Shown: positions 46,135-55,974, counted from the stretch's first letter. The stretch is DNA of 64,000 bases from Planctomycetota bacterium (GCA_014381555.1 JACNLO010000052.1:41970-105969), one strand, 5' to 3'. Numbers and translations: made by a program. Notes: generated by a model not told the origin, from the sequence alone.

Positions 46135-47256
46135 ATGGATCAGTTCGACAAAGCGTTTAAAAACATTAATAACCACAAGCCAAAGAGCGGGCCAGCCAAC
46201 ATACTTGTGTTGGGTACGGAAACAAAAATGGTTGATGCCATTCGCGCTTCACTAGAAATCCATGGTCATAGTGTTACAACAGCACCACCAACATCATCTT
46301 TTGAAGAAATGTCCGACGCCGGCGAGTTTTCGGTGGTTTTTGTTTCTGCGGACTCTGATGAAACCTCAACAGAAACGCTTTTTGAATCAATTTCGCTGTT
46401 AAGCCCAACTACAGTTGCAATTGGATATTCATCAAACCCAAACACGAACAAGGTAATACAATTCATCCGAAACGGTGGCTCTGATTTTATAAACATTCCA
46501 AAAGATCTTAACCGTGTTGCCGAACGAACACATGCTCTATTGCAAAAGCAGCAAGAAGAAAAAGAAATACAAGACCGCGCCAACCACGCAGTTCGTTTGT
46601 GCGGCAAAATGAATGAAGCACGACATCTTGCTGAAGAAACGAGCGATGCCCTAAACAACGAACTAGCAAATATTAATTGCGAAACGCAACAAAAGATGCA
46701 GCAGTGTGCTATTGGAGCCGAGTTTCAAACCCTTCTTAATCAAGAGCTTGAAGTAGAATCAATGCTTAGAACAGCGCTTGGATATATGTTGACCCGCGTT
46801 GGTGCAATGAACGCTGCGGTTTATTTACGTGAAGGAATTGGTGACTGGGGTATTGGCGCGTATATAAACTACGACCGACAACCAGAACAATTCCAATCAT
46901 TAATTGATACGATTGGGCCAGCTGTTTGCCCAGTAATTTCAACCGATGAGCACATAAAACATGTTAAAAACGGAGAGCGCTTTGCAGACGCCATGGGTCT
47001 TGACCCGACAGATTTTTCTGGAAACGAAGTTGTATCTTATGGATGCTTCTCCGAAGATCAATGTATGGCGGTAGTTGTATTGTTCCGAGACGAATCACGA
47101 ACGTTTAAAACAGAATCAATAAACACAATTGAAACCACCCGCTCTATTTTTGGACAGCAACTCGATACTATTGTTAAAATTCACCGCCGAGCGGAATCAC
47201 ATTGGCCAAGCGAATCGGTTGACGATGATGATTGGTTGAACGACAAAGCTGCTTAA
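46135..47256 (+). CDS. Degenerate receiver, coiled coil and GAF-like domain protein
   Basis: 373 residues from ATG 46135 (a TTG at 46111 is in frame; AAAGG precedes the ATG). Residues 22-140 resemble a receiver (NILVLGTETKM, FSVVFVSADSD, GGSDFINIPKDLN) without a clear phosphoacceptor at the usual place. A helical region (145-210) leads to a GAF-like sensor (about 215-350: LNQELEVESMLRTALGYML, AAVYLREG). The C-terminus is acidic. Probably works with the HTH protein 36 bp upstream. Confidence 0.7.
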   Translation: MDQFDKAFKNINNHKPKSGPANILVLGTETKMVDAIRASLEIHGHSVTTAPPTSSFEEMSDAGEFSVVFVSADSDETSTETLFESISLLSPTTVAIGYSSNPNTNKVIQFIRNGGSDFINIPKDLNRVAERTHALLQKQQEEKEIQDRANHAVRLCGKMNEARHLAEETSDALNNELANINCETQQKMQQCAIGAEFQTLLNQELEVESMLRTALGYMLTRVGAMNAAVYLREGIGDWGIGAYINYDRQPEQFQSLIDTIGPAVCPVISTDEHIKHVKNGERFADAMGLDPTDFSGNEVVSYGCFSEDQCMAVVVLFRDESRTFKTESINTIETTRSIFGQQLDTIVKIHRRAESHWPSESVDDDDWLNDKAA

Positions 47257-47263
47257 CGCTTTG

Positions 47264-50200
47264 TTAACATCCAGCAATGGATACAATCCGCACATTGTCC
47301 CGACCAATAACCTCACCAATTTGCTGAACAAGTTTTGGTTCAATTACAACCCTTTTCTGGCTTTGAAGGGTTGTAGTATGGTTTCCAGAGTTGATATAGA
47401 CAACCACTTCAGCTGGAGTTGCTCCAGAAGCCACCTTTGCAGACCCAGCCTGTTTAAGTAAACCAGAAACAAGCTCCATTTGACCTTTTGTGGACCCGTT
47501 TGATGACCGTTCACAAAAAGTCAACTCAATTCTTTTTGCAAGATAGAGAGAAGCATCTTGCAGCGCACTAACCTTGTCAACAATGATCTGTAACTCACCC
47601 CTAGACCTGTCTGTTTTTCCAAGAATCAACACCACTGCATCTTGCTGTAAAAGATGAGCATACTTTTGATACGGCTCCGAGAACGCTACGCACTCTATTT
47701 TACCCACCCTATCCTGTAGAGTTAGAATTGCCATTTTTTGACCAGCGCTTCGCCCGTTTCGAATAACAACAATTCTTACGGCAACAAGCAGACCCCCAAC
47801 AACAACCTCTCTTCCATCCCTTCCTTCTTTTAATGTTGAAACACTGTCTGAACACCAAGATTCAAGGCAATCCCCATGTTCGTCAAGTGGGTGCCCAGAA
47901 ACATGAATTCCAAGAACCTCTTTTTCGTGGTTCAATGTTTCTGGTGTTGTCCACGGAGCAACCTTTGGTAATTCAATAGGAGAAATCTCTGTTGCTGGCT
48001 CATTTTCTGAACTACCAAATAATCCACCCTGTCCACTTTCCTTGTCCCTAACAGCAGATGCACCAATTGCTATGGCCTTGTCTAGAACCGCAAGCAGTGC
48101 TGCTCGACTTTCGACTCCATGAAGCGAATCAAACGCCCCTCCTTTAATTAACGATTCAACAGTGGCGCGATTAACCGCACGGCTACTTACCCGAGAGCAA
48201 AAATCAAAAACAGAAGTAAATAATTCACCACGATTTCGTTCTTCTACAATTGCGGCAACCGCAGAATTACTAGCCCCCTTTACCGCCCCAAGACCAAACC
48301 GTATGTGTCCACCAACGTTTGTGTGTTTTTCTTCATCATCAAACACAACCGAAAACAATTCATCAGAGTGGTTAATGTCTGGAGACCCAACATCAAACCC
48401 AACATGCTTGTTGTCACTGGTATAGTCTGGAAACCGAGTCCGCTTACAATCGCCAATATATGGCGCCCAGTCTTCCGTTTTCTTAGCGCCACTTTCAAAA
48501 GTAAGAACCGATGTCATGTACTGCACCGGAAAATATGTTTTAAGGTAGGCGGTTTGAAATGCGATGATGGAATAACCTGTTGAGTGGCTTTTGTTGAAAC
48601 CGTAACCAGCGAACTTTAAAATCAAATCAAACAAATCATCTGCAAAACGCTTTTCCAACCCTTTTTCGACAGCACCATCAACAAACTTTGGTCTGTTCGC
48701 ATTAATGACCTTGTGTTTTTTCTTCCCTATTGCTTTAATCAAGGTGTAAGCATCGCGAAGAGAGATGTCTCCTAGCGCGTGAACAATTTGCATAACCTGT
48801 TCCTGATAAACCATGATTCCGTATGTTTCGGCGGTAAACCTATCAACAATGTCGTGTACTTTTGGAACCTCTTCCTGTCCATTTTTTCTCATGCAAAAGG
48901 TTTCAATAAGATCCATGGGACCCGGTCTAAACAGCGCGTTTGCTGCAATCAAATCCTCAAGTTTTGTTGGTTTCATTGTTTTAAGTAAGCGTCGCATTCC
49001 TCCCGACTCAAACTGAAAAACTCCAGACGTGTCTCCACGTCGAAAAAGATCCAAAACTTTTTCGTCTTCAAAGTTAATCCTTTCAAGGTCCAGTGGGTGC
49101 GAAGCACTACCCTTGTTAGTGCCAACCGCCGCCCAAATAGCTTCATCGTTTAAACTTTCTGATATAAGACTTTTGCACAACTCAATAGTAGACAGTGTTC
49201 TAAGTCCCAAAAAATCCATCTTTAACAACCCAACCTTTTCACACGTTGGACCATCCCATTGTGTAACGGTTTCAGAAGTACCTGTTGCCCTGCAAAGTGG
49301 AACAATGTTGTCGAGCGGTTCTGTTGCAATCACTACTCCAGCCGCGTGCACACCAACATGTCTAGCATGGTGTTCAAGTTGTTTCGCAGTATCGATTATT
49401 GTTCGAATGTTTTCAGAATTGTCATACGCCTCTTTCAACTCATCGCTCTTCTTAAGAGAATCTTCGATGGTAATATTGAGTTCTGGCGGAATAAAGTTTG
49501 ATAAACGCTGTCCTTCACTTGGGCTTAACCCATGAACTCTCGCTACATCTTTTATTGCCGCGCGTGCCTTAAGACGACCAAACGTGATAATCTGGGCAAC
49601 GTGCCCATATTTTTTTCGGACAAAATCAATGACAGATCCTCTGCCGTCTTGGCAAATATCAATATCGATATCCGGGTATTCAGAACGGTTTGGGTCTGTA
49701 AAACGCTCAAAAAGAAGACCATACTTAACTGGGCATGCGTTAGATAAACCAAGTACATATCCAACCATTGTCCCCACACCTGACCCCCTAGCGTTTGCAG
49801 GAATGTTGTGTTGTCTAGCCCAGTCAACAAAATCCCAAACAATTAAAAAATACGCACTAATGTTTTTGTCAGAAAGAATTCGGAGTTCACGTGCAAGTCT
49901 AGATTTTATCTCTTCTGTTACACCGTCGACGCCATATCTCCAGACAAGTCCCGCCTCACATAAACAAAGTAGAGCTTTGTCACAATCGCTTTTTAGTTTT
50001 TCTTCAGATATATCAGTGTGTACTCGAGAATCGTAAGGATGCAAAGTAAATCGTTGGCACTGTTCTTTGAACCACTCGGTTATATCACCGTTTTGATATG
50101 GATCAATAGACGATGGACCCGTAACTCGCACAACAGGAGCATGGCTTTTTGAAAGGTCAAAATCAACTTCACAACGGTTTGCGATAAGAGCGCTGTTTTC

Positions 50201-51061
50201 TATTGCTTCTGGTAAATCCCCAAATATATCTGACATTTGCTCTGGAGATTTAACATATAAATCTTTTGAGTACGTCAAACGCTCGCTGTCCGCTTTTTGT
50301 TTTTGCATTGATATACAACAAAGCGTATCGTGTGCATCCCAATCATCTTCTCCCAAAAAATGTGCATCGTTGTCACACACAATTGGCAGACCGAGTTCTT
50401 TTGCAAGTTTTACCAAATATGGATTAATTGCCTGTTGCTCTTTGACATCATGGCGCTGAAGTTCAATGTAAAACCGCGGTTCACCCAGTTCGTTTGGGGA
50501 GAAAGTTTTTAAATGCCACCTTGCCTCATCTACAGCATTGTTCCAATGTTCTTCATCACCGCTTTCAACAAAATTGCACAAGTGGTAAGCGATTGAACTT
50601 CCCAAATGACCATTGATGGCAATTATCCCATCAGACCAACGCTCTAAAGTTTCACGGTCCATTCTAGGTTTGTAATAAAACCCTTCTAGGTACGAGTCTG
50701 TACTAAGCTTGACAATGTTTTCCCACCCAGCATTATTTTCTGCAAGAAGTACAAGGTGAAACCCACCGTCTCTAATGCCAGTTGGCTTCCGTTCTTTTCG
50801 ATCACCAATCGCAACATATGCCTCAATCCCAAGAATTGGTTTTATTTTTGCAGCAGTTGCTTTTGTGTAAAACTCAAACGCCCCAAACAAATTCCCATGG
50901 TCTGTTACCGCCACAGCATCCATCCCCAACTCTTTGACGCGATTCAAAAGGGCATCAATTTTATTTCCTCCATCAAGTAGGGAATACTCGCTGTGTAGAT
51001 GAAGGTGGATAAAGGCGTTTTGTGTGGTTTTTGTACTCAATGGTGCATCCTTGCCATCCAT
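47264..51061 (-). CDS. dnaE: DNA polymerase III alpha subunit
   Basis: 1265 residues. N-terminal PHP domain (HLHLHSEYSLLDG, TDHGNLFGAFEF), palm with the catalytic aspartates in PDIDIDICQDGR, finger domain (QEQVMQI, KSHSTGYS), tandem HhH and a C-terminal OB fold (VVVGGLLVAVRIV). Replicative polymerase core. Its stop is 7 bp from the convergent GAF protein stop. The short divergent membrane protein starts 39 bp from its ATG. Confidence 0.98.
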   Translation of the reverse strand: MDGKDAPLSTKTTQNAFIHLHLHSEYSLLDGGNKIDALLNRVKELGMDAVAVTDHGNLFGAFEFYTKATAAKIKPILGIEAYVAIGDRKERKPTGIRDGGFHLVLLAENNAGWENIVKLSTDSYLEGFYYKPRMDRETLERWSDGIIAINGHLGSSIAYHLCNFVESGDEEHWNNAVDEARWHLKTFSPNELGEPRFYIELQRHDVKEQQAINPYLVKLAKELGLPIVCDNDAHFLGEDDWDAHDTLCCISMQKQKADSERLTYSKDLYVKSPEQMSDIFGDLPEAIENSALIANRCEVDFDLSKSHAPVVRVTGPSSIDPYQNGDITEWFKEQCQRFTLHPYDSRVHTDISEEKLKSDCDKALLCLCEAGLVWRYGVDGVTEEIKSRLARELRILSDKNISAYFLIVWDFVDWARQHNIPANARGSGVGTMVGYVLGLSNACPVKYGLLFERFTDPNRSEYPDIDIDICQDGRGSVIDFVRKKYGHVAQIITFGRLKARAAIKDVARVHGLSPSEGQRLSNFIPPELNITIEDSLKKSDELKEAYDNSENIRTIIDTAKQLEHHARHVGVHAAGVVIATEPLDNIVPLCRATGTSETVTQWDGPTCEKVGLLKMDFLGLRTLSTIELCKSLISESLNDEAIWAAVGTNKGSASHPLDLERINFEDEKVLDLFRRGDTSGVFQFESGGMRRLLKTMKPTKLEDLIAANALFRPGPMDLIETFCMRKNGQEEVPKVHDIVDRFTAETYGIMVYQEQVMQIVHALGDISLRDAYTLIKAIGKKKHKVINANRPKFVDGAVEKGLEKRFADDLFDLILKFAGYGFNKSHSTGYSIIAFQTAYLKTYFPVQYMTSVLTFESGAKKTEDWAPYIGDCKRTRFPDYTSDNKHVGFDVGSPDINHSDELFSVVFDDEEKHTNVGGHIRFGLGAVKGASNSAVAAIVEERNRGELFTSVFDFCSRVSSRAVNRATVESLIKGGAFDSLHGVESRAALLAVLDKAIAIGASAVRDKESGQGGLFGSSENEPATEISPIELPKVAPWTTPETLNHEKEVLGIHVSGHPLDEHGDCLESWCSDSVSTLKEGRDGREVVVGGLLVAVRIVVIRNGRSAGQKMAILTLQDRVGKIECVAFSEPYQKYAHLLQQDAVVLILGKTDRSRGELQIIVDKVSALQDASLYLAKRIELTFCERSSNGSTKGQMELVSGLLKQAGSAKVASGATPAEVVVYINSGNHTTTLQSQKRVVIEPKLVQQIGEVIGRDNVRIVSIAGC

Positions 51062-51099
51062 TATGATACCAACCCCAATTCCGTTTATGATTCAAATAT

Positions 51100-51342
51100 A
51101 TGGTTATGCGACAATTTCAATTTGGTTCAGCTCAATCAATGTCAACACCCACAAAAATAGCTGTGATTGTGTTTGGGTTGATTCTCTTTTTACCCATCTT
51201 CGCACTTTTGGTGGTGGCTGGAGTGGTGGCCTCGGTAGTATTTGGTGTTCTATTGATTATTACAACAATTACTAGAAAAATACAATCACTCACACGGGGC
51301 AAGGATTCCGGTGGCCGAAAAAACGTGAGAGTTAAACGCTAG
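51100..51342 (+). CDS. Small single-span to two-span membrane protein, unknown function
   Basis: 80 residues. A hydrophobic stretch of about 35 residues (20-55, KIAVIVFGLILFLPIFALL) can span the membrane twice; a basic C-terminal tail (RKNVRVKR) should be cytoplasmic. Starts at ATG 51100, with later Mets at 51106 and 51139 also possible. No family recognised. Convergent with, and overlapping by 4 bp, the aminotransferase gene. Confidence 0.65.
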   Translation: MVMRQFQFGSAQSMSTPTKIAVIVFGLILFLPIFALLVVAGVVASVVFGVLLIITTITRKIQSLTRGKDSGGRKNVRVKR

Positions 51343-52283
51343 CCACTCACAACAATATTAGATGTTTCTTGGTCAACAAGTTTTTGGTAGTCGATATGAA
51401 GTTGTTTGGTCAAATTTCCAACAATCCCATCACCTATCGCTTGATCTTGGCTACTGCTACCATCATTAGACTGAACCTGTGCACGAATTCCAACTACCGG
51501 CAACACCCCCCAGCTAGAATTTGTAAGAAAAACCTCTTCTGCAGAGAGGACAGTATCAATAGTCATTTCATCCCTTCTGGTGCCGATGCCCAACCCGTCT
51601 GCAATTTCAATTATGGATTGACGCGTGATGCCCGGAAGTGTGGCCGATGGTTCATCATTTTCATCCTCCTCACCCCTTGCGATTGGAGTAAAGAGCGTTC
51701 CATCATTAACAACAAAGATATTACTGACACTTCCACCGGCAACATGTGCACCCGGTGTTAACCACAACGCTTCACCACACTGTTGCATGGCAGAAAGTTG
51801 AAGGTTTAAAAGTTTTGACCAGTAATTTAGGGTTTTGTGTCCAGCCCCCAACTCATATGGATTAACACGCCCACTTGCAAGAGAAACCATAACCCCATTC
51901 TCATAAAAACCAGCCGGATATTCTGTTGGGGGCTGTGTTTGGATAACAATGGTTGGATCTCCGCCATCGCTGTTTCCGGTTCGCTGAAGCATATTTAGGT
52001 CGCCACCAGTGATGGTAAGTCGCATCCTTGCATCTGTTTGTTTATTTTCTTCAAGTGTAAGTTGCAGCGCTTCAACCAATGGGTCAACCTGTAGTTTTTC
52101 GGTAAGCCGAAGCATCGAAGCCGAATCTGCAAGTCGTTGCATGTGCTGTCCCACACGAAAAACCTGTCCGTTTCGAGCTAACAACGTTTCAAACAAACCA
52201 ACACCATGTTGAAACCCTGCGTCAAACACTCCAACTTTTGCTTCTTGATCTTCAACAAAGATCCCGTTTATCCAAACCTTCAT
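51339..52283 (-). CDS. Class IV PLP-dependent aminotransferase
   Basis: 314 residues. Fold-type IV layout: FDAGFQHGVGLFETLLARNG at the N-terminus, catalytic lysine in GAGHKTLNYW, LWLTPGAHVAGGSVSNIF, and a C-terminal EEVFLTNSSWGVLPV. Candidates are branched-chain aminotransferase, D-amino acid aminotransferase or 4-amino-4-deoxychorismate lyase; I cannot separate these from sequence alone. Last gene of a minus-strand operon; overlaps the upstream gene by 4 bp. Confidence 0.85.
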   Translation of the reverse strand: MKVWINGIFVEDQEAKVGVFDAGFQHGVGLFETLLARNGQVFRVGQHMQRLADSASMLRLTEKLQVDPLVEALQLTLEENKQTDARMRLTITGGDLNMLQRTGNSDGGDPTIVIQTQPPTEYPAGFYENGVMVSLASGRVNPYELGAGHKTLNYWSKLLNLQLSAMQQCGEALWLTPGAHVAGGSVSNIFVVNDGTLFTPIARGEEDENDEPSATLPGITRQSIIEIADGLGIGTRRDEMTIDTVLSAEEVFLTNSSWGVLPVVGIRAQVQSNDGSSSQDQAIGDGIVGNLTKQLHIDYQKLVDQETSNIVVSG

Positions 52284-52705
52284 GGCATATCTATCCTATT
52301 TGTTTGGTTTGAAAAAACCCCAGCAATGAGTACAGGATCAGTTTTGGACGAACAAACTATTCGCAACCCAACAACCGAGTGGTGGTCAACACTTAACACT
52401 GCTACGTGTGTTGCGGTTCCATCGCCAAACGATTCGTGATCGCCACCTGTTACAACAACAACAATATCTCGGTGTAGTTGTCTCGACTCTGTTATTGCCT
52501 GTTGTAGAGATGTTGCAAGAATTGGTTGTAGGGTTGGATCAACAACAAAACCATTGATGGAGCTTGGGTCTTCAGCAAAAAGTGGAACAAGTTTAGTAAC
52601 TTCAGCATGAATATGGTGTGAAACACCGGCCTCGCTTTTAGCAGACCACCACGAAACAAGTCCAGCAACAGAAAGAATAACAAATAATGAAATATATCGC
52701 CGCAT
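52280..52705 (-). CDS. Membrane-anchored protein of unknown function, ExbD-like in outline
   Basis: 141 residues from ATG 52705 (1 bp after the PEGA gene stop). One N-terminal membrane helix (RYISLFVILSVAGLVSWW), then an alpha/beta periplasmic domain with LQQAITESRQLHRDIVVVVTGGD. The one-helix-plus-small-domain plan recalls ExbD/TolR, but the helix lacks the essential Asp, so I do not assign it. Confidence 0.6.
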   Translation of the reverse strand: MRRYISLFVILSVAGLVSWWSAKSEAGVSHHIHAEVTKLVPLFAEDPSSINGFVVDPTLQPILATSLQQAITESRQLHRDIVVVVTGGDHESFGDGTATHVAVLSVDHHSVVGLRIVCSSKTDPVLIAGVFSNQTNRIDMP

Positions 52706-52706
52706 A

Positions 52707-53102
52707 TTATTCAACGTCGTCTCGAACAATTGATGTGCTCAAAAATTTTGCTCGTTGCACCAATGATTCTTGGTCATCATTCCGTTCTTCAAGCTCAAAG
52801 TGCCAAACCGGGTTAGATTCAAAACGAAAAGGAGACATCTCTGCAACAAGGTCTACTACAGGAGCATCCCAAATAGGTCGGTCGGGCCACCTCGATGTCA
52901 TTATTGGTTCCTGTCCATCCCCCTCGATTCGCACATCATATTCCCCGTAATATAAAAATTCAAAATCCAAAGGGGTTCTCCCCACCTCTCGTTCGTTTAC
53001 CCAAACCAGAGCACCTTGAGGCTGACTTGTGATAGTAACTGTGCGTTTTACGCACCCGAACAAGGTAACCCAAATCGCCACAATAAAAAAACCAAATCGC
53101 AT
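52707..53102 (-). CDS. PEGA-domain lipoprotein
   Basis: 131 residues from ATG 53102. Signal with lipobox (WVTLFGC), then a PEGA domain at about 22-60 (TSQPQGALVWVNEREVGRTPLDF), a surface beta-sandwich. The rest (about 75-131) includes PIWDAP and an acidic tail. A TATACT hexamer ends 9 nt before the ATG. Sits between lptB and two envelope-type genes, so an outer-membrane role is likely. Confidence 0.75.
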   Translation of the reverse strand: MRFGFFIVAIWVTLFGCVKRTVTITSQPQGALVWVNEREVGRTPLDFEFLYYGEYDVRIEGDGQEPIMTSRWPDRPIWDAPVVDLVAEMSPFRFESNPVWHFELEERNDDQESLVQRAKFLSTSIVRDDVE

Positions 53103-53111
53103 ATTGTGTGG

Positions 53112-53117
53112 AGTATA
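53112..53117 (-). promoter_or_regulatory. Putative -10 element before the PEGA lipoprotein
   Basis: TATACT on the minus strand, 9 nt before the ATG. Such a short distance would give a leader of only a few bases. No good -35 seen at 16-18 bp. Confidence 0.35.
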
Positions 53118-53142
53118 CAAAGTAGATGGTTTTAATATTTTA

Positions 53143-53877
53143 TTAATCAAACTCATCTCCCCTAAACGTTGAGGCAAGGTAGTGCTTTTTAACAAGTTCG
53201 TCGTTAATAATTGTTTTTGGATCACCGTCCCGAAGGTTTTTCCCACTATCAATAATGTATGCACGGTCACAAATATGAAGGGTTTGTTGAACAGCATGAT
53301 CTGTGACAAGGATGGCTATTCCGGAATCTGCAAGTTTGCGAACCTCACACTGCACATCTTCAACCGTGTGGGGATCTACTGCAGCGAAGGGCTCATCCAA
53401 CAAAATTAATTTTGGTCGAGTGATGAGTGACCGTGCTATTTCTAGTCTGCGGCGCTCACCACCGCTACACGTTCTTGCAAGTTGTTTTCGTTTGTGTTCT
53501 AAATGAAACTGTTGAAGCAGGTGGTCACATCTTTGCCGTTGCATCGGTTTTGGGATTGGCAGTGTTTCTAGAATGGTAATCAAATTGTCTTCGCAACTCA
53601 TTCCTCGAAATACACTAGGTTCTTGTGCTAGATATCCCATTCCCCTTCTTGCGTGTTGGTACATCGGGAGATAGGTCACGTCTTCTTCATCAAACAACAC
53701 CCTTCCGTTTTCCGGAGTAATCATCCCAATCATCATCCTAAACGTGGTGGTTTTACCAGCCCCGTTTGGTCCAAGCAACCCAACAATTTCACCAGCATTA
53801 ACCTCAACACTAACTTTGTCGACAACCTTGCGACCACTGTAGCTCTTAATCAAATTTGTCGCAGATAACAGTGGCAC
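53143..53877 (-). CDS. lptB: LPS export ABC transporter ATPase LptB
   Basis: 244 residues. Walker A GPNGAGKTT, Q-loop MGYLAQEPSVF typical of LptB, signature CSGGERRRLEIARSL, Walker B LILLDEPFAAVDP, switch VTDHAV. Powers LPS transport with LptFG from the inner membrane. The immediately upstream gene (2 bp) encodes an unrecognised two-helix membrane protein, not LptA or LptC by any motif I can see. Implies an LPS-bearing outer membrane. Confidence 0.92.
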   Translation of the reverse strand: MPLLSATNLIKSYSGRKVVDKVSVEVNAGEIVGLLGPNGAGKTTTFRMMIGMITPENGRVLFDEEDVTYLPMYQHARRGMGYLAQEPSVFRGMSCEDNLITILETLPIPKPMQRQRCDHLLQQFHLEHKRKQLARTCSGGERRRLEIARSLITRPKLILLDEPFAAVDPHTVEDVQCEVRKLADSGIAILVTDHAVQQTLHICDRAYIIDSGKNLRDGDPKTIINDELVKKHYLASTFRGDEFD

Positions 53878-53879
53878 AA

Positions 53880-54674
53880 CTAATGTTCTTCAGAGGTCTT
53901 AGCATTTTTTGGAAGTTCTTCACTTGTTACAACTTCTTTTTTAACCCGTTTAGCGAGCGGTGTCCAATCTTCAGGATAAAACCTGTGTGCAAGTGATCCT
54001 ATGATTAGATGAATATCTTTGTACACATAATCATCAAGGAGAATTGGCTTGTGATCTTCAACAATCACCTTTGCTGTCCAAGTAGTTCTTGCCTTGCCTG
54101 TTTTTGAAATCCACCGTTCCATGTCAATGTCTTTAATTTTTTGAGCAGTCCAACAGCCCTCCGGAGTTGTAAGCGTACCAACATCATCAAGCAAATATGT
54201 TGCCGCACGTTTCTTCATATTTGAGTATGACCAAAGGTAATAAAAACCAAACGGTAAACATAAAATAAAGAGCCACTGCATTGGCCTATCAAACTTACTT
54301 GGAGCGACTATGTCTCCATATTTTTTTATTTCCTCTTGGAACACTGGTTCGTAACCAGAGGCATCACCACCCTCTAATGCTTGTATAAATGTGGACACCG
54401 CGGTTTTCCACTCTGTGTCTGTATCATCAACATTTTCAACGGAAACCTGAAGTAGAACAATAGCTTCGGTTCTTTCGGTTGAACCAACAGGGGTTGTGTC
54501 CATTGCCGGTTTAAGAACATCGCGAAGAATGGTCCCCCGTTCAGCACCTGTTTGAGCTTGTGGAATAACCACCGCATAGTCCCAAATACCCCAAACCCCA
54601 AGAACAATACAGACAACCGCCATAACGAGGGTTTTTAACCAAAAACGAGTTGCAAGGGTTGTTTGTAAAGCCAC
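53880..54674 (-). CDS. Two-helix membrane protein, unrecognised, coupled to lptB
   Basis: 264 residues. Helices at about 12-32 (TLVMAVVCIVLGVWGIW) and about 130-148 (WLFILCLPFGFYYLW) enclose a 95-residue periplasmic region. The second half (150-264) is cytoplasmic, with WTAKVIVED and a charged tail. No family recognised. Two bp separate it from lptB, so it may take part in envelope assembly; this is inference. Confidence 0.65.
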   Translation of the reverse strand: MALQTTLATRFWLKTLVMAVVCIVLGVWGIWDYAVVIPQAQTGAERGTILRDVLKPAMDTTPVGSTERTEAIVLLQVSVENVDDTDTEWKTAVSTFIQALEGGDASGYEPVFQEEIKKYGDIVAPSKFDRPMQWLFILCLPFGFYYLWSYSNMKKRAATYLLDDVGTLTTPEGCWTAQKIKDIDMERWISKTGKARTTWTAKVIVEDHKPILLDDYVYKDIHLIIGSLAHRFYPEDWTPLAKRVKKEVVTSEELPKNAKTSEEH

Positions 54675-54699
54675 AGGTATATCCTAATACATTGTCATC

Positions 54700-55299
54700 C
54701 TACACGCTCTTCTTAGAGAGCGTGTCACATAATTCTATTGCTTGCCGAAAAACACGCTGGTGAGTTGGGATTGCGGAAAAATGAGCAATCAGATAATCCA
54801 ACTGTCTTTTTGTGGGCGAACTATTGTTTATTTGTTCAAGAACATGATCTCCAAGTTCTTCAATGGCGTGGTCAAACCAAGCACAGGTTGGTTTATTTGG
54901 GTTCTTTGGTTCCTCAACCTGAACCCGCACGGTTACACCGCTTCCTAGCGCCACAATAGGGCAAAGACCAAGGGTGGTTCTTGGCTCTCGACAAACAACA
55001 ACACTAGATATATGGTTTGATTTCATGGTGTTATCAAAAAGTGCCGCGTCTCTGGCAACAAGTGGTGGCTGGACTAAGTATCTCCCACCACAATGTTGAC
55101 GTTCAAGATCTTCTGTGCTTTGAATAAGTTGCACTTTTTTACCATTGTGTGCAGCTTTTGCCCTTTGAGACCTTGCTGTTGCTAGTTTTTCAATCTCAAC
55201 CGAAAGAGCTTCCCAGTTGCTTTCTGTGCGGGCACCATCAATGGCAGCTATGGCGCTTGCTTCAGCTATAAACCAAGGTTTAATTGTTTTTCGTGGCAT
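54700..55299 (-). CDS. Hypothetical protein, 199 residues
   Basis: No signal peptide or membrane helix. A helical N-terminus with Ala/Arg-rich stretches (SQRAKAAHNGKKV), a beta-rich middle (SSVVVCREPRTTLGLCPIVALG) and a helical C-terminus (KRQLDYLIAHFSAIPTHQRVF). I do not recognise a family. Genes follow in line toward lptB with short gaps (25 bp), so co-transcription is probable. Confidence 0.6.
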   Translation of the reverse strand: MPRKTIKPWFIAEASAIAAIDGARTESNWEALSVEIEKLATARSQRAKAAHNGKKVQLIQSTEDLERQHCGGRYLVQPPLVARDAALFDNTMKSNHISSVVVCREPRTTLGLCPIVALGSGVTVRVQVEEPKNPNKPTCAWFDHAIEELGDHVLEQINNSSPTKRQLDYLIAHFSAIPTHQRVFRQAIELCDTLSKKSV

Positions 55300-55332
55300 G
55301 AATATGTGTGGTGTACAACAAAGGAGTTGTGT

Positions 55333-55905
55333 TTAGTTTGTATACACTTCCCGAACCTCATCGGCCAAAGCGCTGTTTCCAAACCAAAACTTTACTGGTC
55401 CGCCCGGTTGGACGTGAATAAGGAGTGGGGCTCCAACCGGAATTAAGAAGATTCCCTGTTCTTTTGTCTCTCCATATGTCATCAAAGATTTAATCAACTC
55501 AACGAGTGTTTGCTCATCGCCCGATTCAAACAGAAGTGGGTCTCTGGTGTTTAGTTTAATTGTTGCAGAGGCGTCAAACTCTTGCCAAGATTCGTCACTT
55601 GCCATACTAAACGCCACAGCATCAAACATGGACCGCCACTTACCAACCGGAATCATGAGTGTTCGCCCCTCATGAATCTTGTGCACAGCGTCAGTAATTG
55701 AAGTAATCATTGTTTCGGCATTCATTTCAAAACAGCTTGTGCCAACATCGCCATCACACCGATTCAAATCGTTGCACAGGCAGTGCTTTGCGGTTGTGTG
55801 CCCAGAATCTATTTCCATGAAGACAGAAGTGTCACCTTCTTGGCGCAATTGCACCCCAAGTTCAACAAGGAGGTCACTAATTTCTTGTTCTGTTAGAAAA
55901 TCCAA
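55333..55905 (-). CDS. Hypothetical protein, 190 residues
   Basis: Soluble, acidic. Cysteines cluster in KHCLCNDLNRC and TSCFE (residues about 41-57), which could bind a metal. A beta-rich second half (TIKLNTRDPLLFESG, IFLIPVGAPLLIHVQPGG). No family recognised. First gene of the run leading to lptB, divergent from the phosphatase gene with 69 bp between starts. Confidence 0.6.
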   Translation of the reverse strand: MDFLTEQEISDLLVELGVQLRQEGDTSVFMEIDSGHTTAKHCLCNDLNRCDGDVGTSCFEMNAETMITSITDAVHKIHEGRTLMIPVGKWRSMFDAVAFSMASDESWQEFDASATIKLNTRDPLLFESGDEQTLVELIKSLMTYGETKEQGIFLIPVGAPLLIHVQPGGPVKFWFGNSALADEVREVYTN

Positions 55906-55974
55906 AAATCTATTCCAATCACATCGTGTGCGATGTATGAGTATTCAATACGATAGTGGCGAGTATTGCAAGCG

